60,000 nt of DNA from Owenia fusiformis (lineage: Eukaryota; Annelida; Polychaeta; Sabellida; Oweniidae), in the NCBI GenBank assembly GCA_903813345.2, contig CAIIXF020000001.1, forward strand, positions 40,581,366 through 40,641,365, given 5' to 3'. Below, one piece after another: positions 21,801 to 32,000 of this stretch. The notes below the pieces were generated by a model. It was not told the origin of the DNA and searched no databases. It saw nothing but the letters and a program-made list of their open reading frames with translations. Position 1 is the first letter of the stretch. The number at the start of each line of letters is the position of its first letter. The position numbers and the translations under genes are program-made.

Positions 21801-22798
21801 GTGTTCATGGGAAGGTGCCATACAAGAACATTTACACATCAATGGGTAGACTTATGGCAAAACAACCCAATGAATTACTATGTACCGACTACACTCTATT
21901 GGACAAGGCATCGAATGGCATGGAGAATGTATTGATCTGTACTGATGTTTTTACAAAGTACACATTGGCGATACCTACAAGAGACCAAAAAGCTGTAACA
22001 ACTGCAAAAGCCCTTGTTAAAAACTGGTTTAACCATTATGGGATACCATCTCGCATCCACTCTGACCAGGGCAGGAATTTTGAAAGTAAAATTGTCAGTG
22101 AACTCTGCAAAATATACTCTATTGACAAATCCCGCACAACACCTTATCACCCTGAAGGCAATGGCCAAGCAGAAAGATTTAACAGGACGTTACATAATCT
22201 TTTGAAAACTTTGTCAGCTGAACAGAAACTCAAGTGGCCAGAATATATAGATGCCGTAGTCGCAAGGTACAACTGCACGCCACATTCATCGACTGGATAC
22301 AGTCCTTTCTTTTTAATGTTTGGACGTAACCCAAAGCTACCATTGGATATTATCTCTGGAACTGAGGGCATTGATGAAGATGAAGGTGAAGGTGATACAG
22401 GCGGAACCAGTAGTTGGATTAATAAACACAGGGACCACTTGAAACAGTCTTACAGATTGGCGTCACAAAAGATACACAAAGAAGCAGACAGGAGACAAAA
22501 GCTCCATGATACACATGCATATGAAAGTGATGAAATCCACTGCAATGATAAAGTCATTGTGAAACAGCATCCTCAAGGAAGAAATAAGATCCAAGATGGG
22601 TATGGTGATGAGGTTCATATTGTGAAAGACATTAAGGATTCCAAAACATTTGTTCTTCAATCAGAGAGTGGTCTGCTGAAAACTGTGCATAGAAGAGAGA
22701 TCAAAAAGTTACCAGAGTACTTGCGGAAGATGGATACTATTGAAGAAGTTAGGGAGTTTGTTCCGAGACGTTCGCAAAGGTTGGCGAACAAAAGCTAA
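18824..22798 (+). CDS. pol: Pol polyprotein: protease, reverse transcriptase, RNase H, integrase
   Basis: Expressed most likely by -1 frameshift from gag; the first in-frame ATG is 18971, and residue numbers here count from it. Protease: DSG at 25-27. Reverse transcriptase: about 275-490, with YLDD at 448-451 holding the catalytic aspartates. RNase H: about 600-720, with D609 as first catalytic Asp and further acidic residues in the KLELLGLKWA and YTDNN segments. Integrase: zinc-binding H906/H911 and C941/C944, then catalytic D973, D1032 and E1068, which gives the D-x35-E spacing of retroviral-type integrases. The C-terminal end has a GPY/F-like basic beta region and no chromodomain. The whole ORF of 1324 residues lacks stops or frameshifts, so the enzyme set appears complete. 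Confidence 0.95.
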   Translation, partial: LASSLDSGTRDESLKDHSVQNNATNVNPHEIPIKTSTSNDKNTHIKNVDMNKLIGESPTREIMIDNIPVNVTIDSGSTVTLMSKEFFNEHFSHKTLQRDKWCRIRAANNLLIPYDGFMVADVQIENQLINDVGIIIHGQDGAKPDCLIGCNILQHVQLYRLPKSEEKQSETRTQTVRVDKEVFIPPGTCLHVQVNTGHFSDVGIVEPTDKPLPGNVQITPGVIDGTHDEKWVKVANISKVGVKLNQRTPIGKIESSKETCSPYSVHYSQAENCFELTHQETENTSEKFIKLVDERLAEFPGTDAEREIAREMFYRNQSVFAQDDEDFGHTDAVEHEIHLINPSKQVKQPYRRIPPHLCQEVKEHIQKLLDKKIIQPSNSPFASPIVLVRKKNGSLRLCVDYRQLNNNTIKDSYPLPRIEESMDALIDAKIFSTCDLDNAYHQVKVAENDVPKTAFTTPFGLYEYPRMAFGLTNSPATYQRLMQTVFKNEIFKSVLVYLDDIICYSSSVHDHITKLENVFQILRQNSLKLKWEKCNFFKAEVTYLGHMISKDGIRPDETRIEVLKNWPVPETVKDLRRFLGHTSYSRRFVKDFAKIVRPLHEILNGNGKVGKRKSKSVSIKELWDTKCQSAFNILKDKIINAPILAFADFKKPYILEVDSSHVGIGAVLYQMQQGTKRIIACASRALRKAEKNLRNYSSMKLELLGLKWAMTEKFRDYLLGSFVTVYTDNNPLTHIMTVKKLPAVEQRWVSELAAFNFELKYKAGVMNKSADALSRLRNNSTEEDRDEDFITSAMQVTIERCTDTTFIPSEVKEADFIPNLVDPVVDVCTAQTPCPVLTVVDSGEYISCKHSAEEDVSTTGSFTPFPTITESGFGELQDQDEEIKVIKKLVRKKKMPSSAMKNQLSKDQKSLLKHFSRLSLKKGILIRTIKNSNQSPITQVVTPKCIREKVLRETHENSGHQGCERTFRLIENKYFWPNIQNDIKEWIRSCDRCVHGKVPYKNIYTSMGRLMAKQPNELLCTDYTLLDKASNGMENVLICTDVFTKYTLAIPTRDQKAVTTAKALVKNWFNHYGIPSRIHSDQGRNFESKIVSELCKIYSIDKSRTTPYHPEGNGQAERFNRTLHNLLKTLSAEQKLKWPEYIDAVVARYNCTPHSSTGYSPFFLMFGRNPKLPLDIISGTEGIDEDEGEGDTGGTSSWINKHRDHLKQSYRLASQKIHKEADRRQKLHDTHAYESDEIHCNDKVIVKQHPQGRNKIQDGYGDEVHIVKDIKDSKTFVLQSESGLLKTVHRREIKKLPEYLRKMDTIEEVREFVPRRSQRLANKS

Positions 22799-23250
22799 AC
22801 GGTTCAAGTATTCTGTTATATTGTTATTATGAATAACAATTTGTTCTGCTGAGTACTATAAGTAATGCTATTTCGTTATGTACATTTGCTTATGTCATAC
22901 TTATGACCAACAATTTAATACACGCCGCATCTGTGGTTCTTCCTTTAAATTATTTTATGGTCGTGGTTGTAGGGGAGGTATAATTCCATACCTTATATTT
23001 ACAAGTAACAACTACACTTGCCTTGCAGTGTTTAAATTTCATATTTATGAGGTATAGCGGATTTTATATTTCGTATGAGCTACATGTATCATTATGTAAA
23101 GCATTGTATTTTGTATTACTATACCTGCTACTATTAGTGTGCAGATGATTGTATATTGTATTTTGTAAGTAACAGTCAGTCATGTTATATCAGTCAGAGT
23201 TTCAATTGTATTCTTTAATGCGGGACGCATTACCACGATGTGGGCGTGGA
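22799..23250 (+). other. 3' non-coding region of the retrotransposon with weak polypurine tract
   Basis: No ORF. A polypurine tract is expected just before the 3' LTR. The bases there (TGGGCGTGGA at 23241-23250) are G-rich but interrupted by pyrimidines, and another purine run, AGGGGAGG, lies further up near 22971. Which one primes plus-strand synthesis is unclear. Confidence 0.5.
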
Positions 23251-24466
23251 TGTAACAGGCTTGTTAGACACCCTGTACTAAGGTTTAGCTTACAAGTTAT
23301 TTAGTGAATTAAGTGAGCCATACAACTGTTCTCAACCTCACTTTAGGGTTCAATTTTCTATTTCAATAGGTACTTTCTATGTACAAGCTATTTTTAGCCC
23401 ATTGTATTTTTGTATTGACTATGTATTTTCAAACCCTGCTGTGGCAGTGATTTGTAGTTTTCATCTGTAAAGCTCAGTTCACTGGCTGAGACTGTCCAAG
23501 CAGGACAACTGGGTAAATATTGTACTATTTTTTACATTTTTGTAATGTCATGGTCCAAAGTCTCCCACTTTGTAATATTTTATAGCATACATTTCTTACT
23601 TATTTCAACTATAATGACCATATTATAAACACTAGTTGAGAAGTAATAATTGTTAGCTTCATCTTCAATGTAAACCTGTTTGTAATATTTAGTCCATGTG
23701 TCACGCCCAATTTGTGTCCAGCTTTCATGGCTGTACATTTTGGTTTCTATTGATTGTAGAGTGACACGTTATCTACTGTACCATGCTTAGCCAGTGGGCT
23801 CATAACCTCATCCCCTAGGGACCATTAGTAAGTTTTTTATCATAGCCTTATCTTACTTAGTAAACTTGTAAGTTTGTAATAATTGGATGTGATGTAAATT
23901 CAAGATGTCAATGTCATATTCGCAAGAGCTCAAATACTTTTAGGCTTCATGTTTACTCTAATGGGACATTTTGTCTATGTGGTATTAGTGAATAGGATAT
24001 CTGGTAATTTTGTTATTTGCTTTAGTGGCAAACATTACATTTTCCAATTTTGGCATTTGTTATATTTCTAGTACTGAGTGACCCACAATATTGTGACAAC
24101 CTTCAGTCGCTGACTCGCTTAGTATAATAGTCCACGAGGGTATGTTGATGTATTTTATATGCCAGTTGCATGTATTTTAAATAGTGAATAATGTAAGGTT
24201 ATAGCTTCAAAGCATCTGAACAATGTTAGTTTGTAGTATGAGTATTATAGTTCACACATATTTTGGTACCATTGTAGCTTATATGTATTGCGTGTATTAC
24301 AGTTGATACACATTATGGTACCTTTTGTACTTTCAGGGAACTCCAACTCCCCGTTGTTGTGATGTGATTGAAATGAATATACCCATTTGACTGATAAACA
24401 TATATACTGTTGCGTTTGTGCTTATTTTGCTAATATAAACCCACGTCGACCTTGCCCCCGGTCACA
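23251..24466 (+). repeat. 3' LTR
   Basis: Same length, ends and, by eye, same sequence as the 5' LTR. Confidence 0.95.
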
Positions 24467-25135
24467 TAAAGAACATCATTAAACTTACAATATCACTTTC
24501 AAAACAATTACAATCATGTGAGTCGATTAACATCTAGGTTGTCTCCATTTCATTATGTTATAATATTTCTAATTAGAAAGCTGGGTTGATGTTGAACAGT
24601 TGAACCTATGTTCTCTTGAAAATAACATCATTAAACATACAATATCACTTTCAAAACAATTACAATCATGTGAGTCGATTTAACATCTAGGTTGTCTCCA
24701 TTTCATTATGTTATAATATTTCTAATTAGAAAGCTGGGTTGATGTTGAACAGTTGAACCTATGTTCTCTTGTAAAGAACATCATTAAACTTACAATATCA
24801 CTTTCAAAACAATTACAATCATGTGAGTCAATTTAACATCTAGGTTTTCTCCATTTCATAATGTTATAATATTTCTAATTAGAAAGCAGGGTTGAACAGT
24901 TGAACCTATGTTCTTTCGTAAAGAGCATCATAAACTTACAATATCACTTTCAAAACAATTACAATCATGTGAGTCGATTTAACATCTAGGTTGTCTCCAT
25001 TTCATTATGTTATAATATTTCTAATTAGAAAGCTGGGTTGATGTTGAACAGTTGAACCTATGTTCTCTTGTAAAGAACATCATTAAACATACAACATCAC
25101 TTTCAAAACAATTACAGTCATGTGAGTCATTTAGA
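24467..25135 (+). repeat. 152-bp satellite array, right flank of the retrotransposon
   Basis: Four and a fraction units share AACATCATTAAAC, CAATATCACTTTCAAAACAA, TCATGTGAGTCGATTTAACA, TTATAATATTTCTAATTAGA and GAACCTATGTTCTCTTG. One unit (near 24880) lacks GATGTT. With the half unit at 14520-14595 the pre-insertion array had about five units. Confidence 0.85.
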
Positions 25136-25748
25136 CATTTTGCAGCTGATAAGCTGAAGCTGAATGGGTGATGTCACATGTGCATTACACCAGTTCCAAA
25201 ACAAACACCAGTTTCAGATGTTAAAGATCAGGGTCTCTCACTTTGGAATGGTGCTCAAATGTTGACAATTGTGGAAAATGAAGTTATAGCATAATGGTTG
25301 AATACCCCCCATTTCCCAAATAACGAAAATTGATCTGTCTTTCACTTAATGCTAAAAAAATCAGAAATTTACTCAAATGAAATCTTCATTTACCCCCTCC
25401 CCTGAAATAATTTACTTTAAAATTCCACATTTGTTGACATTTGAACACGATACCTTACTCAAGCTGTGGACTTTCTATAGATGGGTGTGCTGTTAGGTGT
25501 CCTCTCAAGTTTCAGAGCGAAATCTCTGTAAATTAAACTGCCAAACCACACCATCTATCATTGATATCAAAATGTTTTGTTAATTCTATTTTGTTGTTGG
25601 AAAGGAATTTCAAATAAATTAATCTTACCATCCACTCAAGATGGCACCTTATGTGTGAACTTAAAATTTTGATATACATCATCTTCAGAAAGTCCATGGT
25701 TTTGTAGAAAAAAAGCTAAGTTGGAGTCCAATGGCAAGTTAAGTTATG
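25136..25748. other. non-coding, probable 3' UTR side of the Cys-rich gene
   Basis: No coding signal. It lies downstream of the minus-strand stop at 25749-25751. No clear minus-strand AATAAA was located. Confidence 0.35.
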
Positions 25749-26024
25749 CTACCTTAAATCTGCTATAATAATTAGAACACTAATAAGATATGTAACGACC
25801 ATGAGGTTAGAGTATACATTTAGTCTTGTAGCCTCCCCAGTACTCTCATCATAAGTGGTCTCCTGGGGCTCTACAACATTTGCTTTGACCTTCGGATCAC
25901 ATTCTGGCCCAAGCAACCTCAGACTATAATCTATAGAAGTGGACATTATAGATGGCGCATTGTCATTACACCAATTGTCTGTTTCTATATCTACTATGGC
26001 ACCACTCCTTCTATGTTTTAAACT
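25749..26024 (-). CDS. exon L (terminal) of the Cys-rich gene
   Basis: Acceptor CTTTTCAG after a pyrimidine-rich tract; 276 bp including the stop. It begins SLKHRRSGAIVDIETDNWC, aligned with exon F at the Cys, then a polar region, then the hydrophobic C-terminal segment ending ADLR. Confidence 0.8.
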   Translation of the reverse strand, partial: SLKHRRSGAIVDIETDNWCNDNAPSIMSTSIDYSLRLLGPECDPKVKANVVEPQETTYDESTGEATRLNVYSNLMVVTYLISVLIIIADLR

Positions 26025-29000
26025 CTGAAAAGAAAAGAGCAATATGTATAGTACATAGAACTAAACAGGATAAAACTGGTAAAACATATGAGTATAGCAG
26101 TTACAGAAATCGTCATTATTTTTTTAACATAAGGTTGGCTTAATATCATCTTGGTCCCTATATAATCAAGTATATTATACGTAAATTCAAAACATTTTTT
26201 CAACTTATGAAGATGCATTTAATAGTGAAATGAAATTGTGAGATTTTATAAATATGAATTAAGGACAATTAACCACCGTGATGAAATTTCACAGAACAAC
26301 ATTAGAGAGGTTTCATGTTATGCTTTTGGTGAAATGTTTCCAAATTGTCTACATGAGAGTAATTGTTCATTTTGCAGAATATGTGTTTTGCTGCGACTTA
26401 CTAAACAATTAGCCAGCTGCCCCTGGTGCTTCAAGCCCTCATTGGTAACTATAAAGTATTGATGTTTCTTGTGGTGCCAATGTGCTAAACACTGCCAATG
26501 CACATCTGGAACATGAAATATATAAAACGTTATCTCACAATCTCTTGTAAATATTCAATACTGACAATTAACCAATAACACTGCCAATTACAAGTTCCCA
26601 ATAGGATGAGTTGAAAAATCATGGCTTAAAAAAACATGAAACATGACTATGAATATATTTGCTAAAAATGAAATTTTGAGCTTCTTGGTGAGTAATTTAT
26701 AGCCAAACAAACACAAATAATTTTCTCTCAAATTTTTGGCCAAAATAATGATGGGTGACCCTGGATCTGATAGTCTGGTTGTTAGAATTGACTTTTATTC
26801 TGTCCTTAATCCTGAATCATTATGACAAAGCCTGCTCACAACAATACTTAATTTTTACCTTCTTTTCCAAGACAATCGGTATCTATGGAAATGCTGTCAT
26901 TCTTAGGGCATCTTCCCTTCACTGTTGTTGAACAAAATATATTCTCTTCATCAAAGCGACCAATCAATGGACAGGGAGAGCCATGGGAGGTTGCTAAAAA
27001 TACACATTGGTTCATCAATATTCCAATTCAAGTACAAGGCATCAACATGCAAAATGTCACCACCTGCCATTTGTTACAGCTGCTAAACACCAACCGCTGA
27101 ATACTGAACACCAACACCATCCATAAAAAGTTGGAGAAAAACTTAACTATAAGATGTCTGAACTATCTCACTGGATTTGCTCTCATGGTATGCAATTTAT
27201 GATATACAACTTATGGACAATATTATGGGTAAATAAGAGGAATATAAACCATACATTTACTTACCATTGAATATGATAGTCCGTTCCTGTGGAGTGAAGT
27301 GTAAACAGCCATGTACTGCCTCTTCTCTCGTGTTATACAAATCACCTGCAATTAAAATATGTGATATTAGCTTATGGTAGCCCGTATTCATAATCTGACT
27401 TTGTATTAAAGAACCTAAAGAACTATAGAACTCATTAAATTGTTTAATAATAGAACACACACCTTTAGATTTATCAAGCTAGGTTGTTGATTAATTCTAT
27501 CTCAACAAGGGATCAAAATAATATGATCACTAAATACATCAATAAAATATTTGATTGTAGGAGGTACATACTTTTCTCGACCTCCAACACATGGTGATTT
27601 CTTCTGTGGATCACAATACATTGAAACTTTGACACGCTGCAACAAATAATAAGAAATTATTTTAGGTAACCATTTTAATATATCTAATTGGATTTTGATT
27701 CTGCAAATCAAATACTTTTCTATGTGCATTAATTTATTATAATTCACTGAAAAGTGAAATCATGCAATAATTTGTGGTAATGCACTACTACATTAAAATG
27801 TGCAATAAAGCACACAAATCTGATTGGCAAAAACACAATTAGTACATGTATATTGGAATTAAATATAGCCTATTTCATCTACTACACAATTGGTCAACTT
27901 TTGTTGACAAAGGAAATGTTAAAGATATAAGAAATTCTATCCCCTACAAAAAACTAGCCATAGGAATGTATTTTCTTGGAGGATGTAAGGTTTTGTAACT
28001 TGAATTGTGACAACTTACCATCCAGTTGTGGTAAAACTAACAAACTTGAAGAGTCTTTCATGCTCTTCAAAACTACTGATGCACTTCATTTTCCCGATGA
28101 CATCATCGAGGGTGCCATCCGGCTTGACCAAGTGGTACACTTCTAGAGATGAATGGCTTCCATCAGATTGCAGTATTTTGGTGCCAGCAATATTGCGCCA
28201 GATTTTCCTATGAATCCACTGTGGATATTCACACTGAGCCGATGGCCAGATGTGATCTGAAAATGAAGGAAAATTGGATATACTTTTGGCAAGGCCTCGT
28301 TTGAAAATATCCACTTTTCATTCAAATACTTTTTCTCTCGACTTAAAAGGGTTATTAAGACATTCTAAGATTCTTTGGAAAAAAGTAAAATTTCAAAAAA
28401 AATTTTTTCTAAATATTTGAATTTCCCACCATTTTAAATAACAACAAAGATTTGCAAATAAATACAATGACCAACTTTACAGGTGTAAAATGCATTATTT
28501 TATTCATATACAAGCGAGTTTAGTTCAGTGTTTTATGCAAAATCTTCAAATAAAATGCAAAGCAAAAAATGTATACAGAATGATACTATAATAGGAAATC
28601 AGGTCATACAACATATTTTTAAGAACATGTTTGCATATAATGAACATGCATATAAATTAGCATTTCTTTGTGAATGAAAAGTGAAACCTACTTCTTGTTA
28701 GATCAAACTCTAAATCCTCCATATACTCATCAGTTGGATCATTCATGTTGAAACATGTTGAGTCTGAAGACATTGCTAGTCTCATAGCACTGGTGCCTAG
28801 ATCATGGAACCTCTGGAATGGAGAAAGTACAAAGGTCATAGAATCTATGGAATAAAGTGTGCATAGATCATGGAATCTCTGGAACAGAATATCTAGAATA
28901 GAAAGGATGCATAGGTCGTGGAATTTCTGGAATAAAGATGGTACATAGGTCACATAATCTCTGGAATAGAGATGGTACATAGGTCACATAATCTCTGGAA

Positions 29001-32000
29001 TAGAGATGGTACATAGGTCACATAATCTCTGGAATAGAGATGGTACATAGGTCACATAATCTCTGGAATAGAGATGGTACATAGGTCACATAATCTCTGG
29101 AATAGAAATGGTACATAGGTCACATAATCTCTGGAATAGAGATGGTACATAGGTCACATAATCTCTGGAATAGAGATGGTACATAGGTCACATAATCTCT
29201 GGAATAGAAATGGTACATAGGTCACATAATCTCTGGAATAGAGATGGTACATAGGTCACATAATCTCTGGAATAGAGATGGTACATAGGTCACATAATCT
29301 CTGGAATAGAAATGGTACATAGGTCACATAATCTCTGGAATAGAAATGGTACATAGGTCACATAATCTCTGGAATAGAGATGGTACATAGGTCACATAAT
29401 CTCTGGAATGGACAGGGTGCCTAAATCATGAAGTCTAGAATAGAGATGGAGTATAGGTCACAGAATTTCTGGAATGGAGATGGTACATAGGTCACATAAT
29501 CTCTGGAATAGAGATGGTACATAGGTCACATAATCTCTGGAATAGAAATGGTACATAGGTCACATAATCTCTGGAATAGAGATGGTACATAGGTCACATA
29601 ATCTCTGGAATAGAAATGGTACATAGGTCACATAATCTCTGGAATAGAGATGGTACATAGGTCACATAATCTCTGGAATGGACAGGGTGCCTAAATCATG
29701 AAGTCTAGAATAGAGATGGAGTATAGGTCACAGAATTTCTGGAATGGAGAGGGTCACCGAATCTCTGAAATAAAAAGGGTACATTATGAGGCAAATAGGT
29801 CATAAGATCTCAGGAATAGAAGGAATAGAAAGGATGTAAAGGTCAAGTGATCTCTGTAATTCAGAGAAGGAAACAAGTACCGAAGTCATTGACATTCCTA
29901 GAATATAGTTCATCTAGGTCATGGGCTACCTGAAATATAGCAACTTGAATCTAGATTATAGAATAATTACAATAGAGAGTGTTTCTGTTATCTAGGTCAC
30001 GGCTTGCATCAAAAAAGGTAAAACAAAACATGACACTTAAAAATGATATACAGTGTACAGTGTGTGTATATTTGAAATCACAAGCACAACCATCTGATGC
30101 ATGTTATATATATAACAAGGCATTGACATGCAAAATATCACCACCTGCCATTTGTTACAAATGCTAAACACCAACTGCCGTTTGCTGGCAATCAAACACG
30201 AACCGCCAAATGCTGACCACAGAACACCATCCAAAAAAAGGTTGGAGACAAAAACAATATGTCACAACTTCTGGTGGTGACATAATAATCATGGACATTC
30301 AAATGAATCTGATATAGATATCTTAAAACATTCTTATAGTAAAGGACAAGAATACCAATAATGACCAATTAAAACAACAAGCATTACATGCAACAATAAC
30401 AAATATAGATTGTAACAGCAAATTGCTTAACCAAACATTAAAAAGATGTCACTTCTATGAGCACATTCACAATTAAAAACAGCAATATAAATATCATAAA
30501 TTCTTATGAGCTGTTTGATTTGCAGACTTGTAATAAAGCATAAACTAGCATTGTAATGTGTTATAAGATCCAATATCTACACGATAAAACTACTAACTCA
30601 ATTGTCTCTAGATTATCTAACTCCTCGCGAGATGATTACTATGCCTAGCATGCCTAAGAAAATGACCTTAGTGGCGGTAGTTGCAAATTATATTTTAAGC
30701 CTGAATCCCTTGAGAAGATGGTTTATTTCATTAGAACCAATCCATCGATTGACATTATGGGGCCTTAAGGACCAGTCGAGATGAAATAAGAGCCTCGCTG
30801 GTATTCATCTACCTAGCCTGCATGCAAATAGGACGAGGGACCGAAAAGGGGAGAAAATTATGTTCATATAATCTGTATTTGACAAGTGTTTGTGATGCAA
30901 TTGCAATGTGAGATGTTAAGATCTATGTGATGTTGGATTGAATAATCTGACTTAACTAAGATGAGCTTTTTACATGTTGGTTAGCACAATGACGATATAA
31001 TAGACAAGAGTCCAAATGGTCATCCATTTGGCCCAAATTAAATAGCAATAATTCATGTGTTACAATAGTGATTCTCAGCTCTATTCTCCAAATTAATACT
31101 CACTTACAATTTACAACATTAAGCTAAGTTCACACCAACGGCGCTTTGATAGCACTTTAAAGCGCCGCGCAAATGGCTTTACACGGTGCTTTAAAGCGCC
31201 GTTGGTGTGAATTTAGTTTTACAATTTAAAACATCAAGAAGATTATTGAATAATTACAGACATTTTGATGTACAGTAAATAAGATTGGATGTAGTGAACA
31301 CTGAACAGGCACTATAATCACATTAGTGCTGGATACTGACCAGAGCCCACAACACAGTATAACAATGAGTGCAGATAGTAATGATAAGATCTGTCCAAAA
31401 ACCTCTCACCATTTGAAACAATGGATATGTGCAATGTACAACATTCAAAGCCATTAAAACACAAAATACAACAAAACTGTAATGATGAAGCATATTCATT
31501 TCACTGAATTAGTTCAAACAGAAACAAATAAACGATGCAATGTTAAGAAACTGTAGAATACTAAAATATAAGGGAATCTGAACTTCTCGTAAAACAGGAC
31601 CCGAAAGCACAAGATGATGACTGCTAGTACAAACTGGGCAAACATGTATGACATATAGTCATATCACACCCAGCTTACTAAAACCAAAAGTTTGGACAAA
31701 TTATGTGAAAACTAATGATTCAAACCGTGTTACTGAAAAATGACCCACTTATAACATCATTAAAAACACCATTATCAATAACGTGTATATTGTACATGGT
31801 GTTATACTAACGTGGTTCAGTGGTTTGTAATTCAGTTTGGGGTTTAAGCTGCTAACAGTATGGGTATACAGGCTCGTAGCCAGGATTTGCCAAGGGGGGT
31901 TCAGTTTTCAAAAATTTCCAGGGGGGTTCACATTTGACAATTTTGGCCCAAATATGGCTAAAAGTGCTCAAAATGGTGAAAAACTGCAGGATTTTGAAAG

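Larger units (their letters stand above)
14596..24466 (+). mobile_element. complete Ty3/gypsy-type LTR retrotransposon, 9871 bp
   Basis: The element is bounded by two 1216-bp LTRs that begin TG and end CA. A 4-bp target duplication TAAA lies at 14592-14595 and 24467-24470. Order: 5' LTR, primer-binding site, 1.2-kb leader, gag, -1 frameshift site, pol (protease, reverse transcriptase, RNase H, integrase), 450-bp 3' non-coding region, 3' LTR. The domain order with integrase last marks it as Ty3/gypsy (Metaviridae). No envelope-type ORF follows pol. The LTRs show no difference by eye, and both ORFs are intact, so insertion is recent and the copy may be competent. Confidence 0.95.

Noticed and set aside
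27502-27747. Longer frame through exon H giving RVKVSMYCDPQKKSPC
   Set aside because: It does not match the phase set by exons G and I; the other frame gives a motif matching exon B.
28794-28800. Acceptor GATCTAG inside exon F
   Set aside because: Using it would put the joined exons E and F out of frame, while CCATTCCAG keeps phase 0 and aligns with exon L.
28957-29400. CRISPR-like 34-bp direct repeats
   Set aside because: There are no spacers; it is a minisatellite derived from a splice junction.
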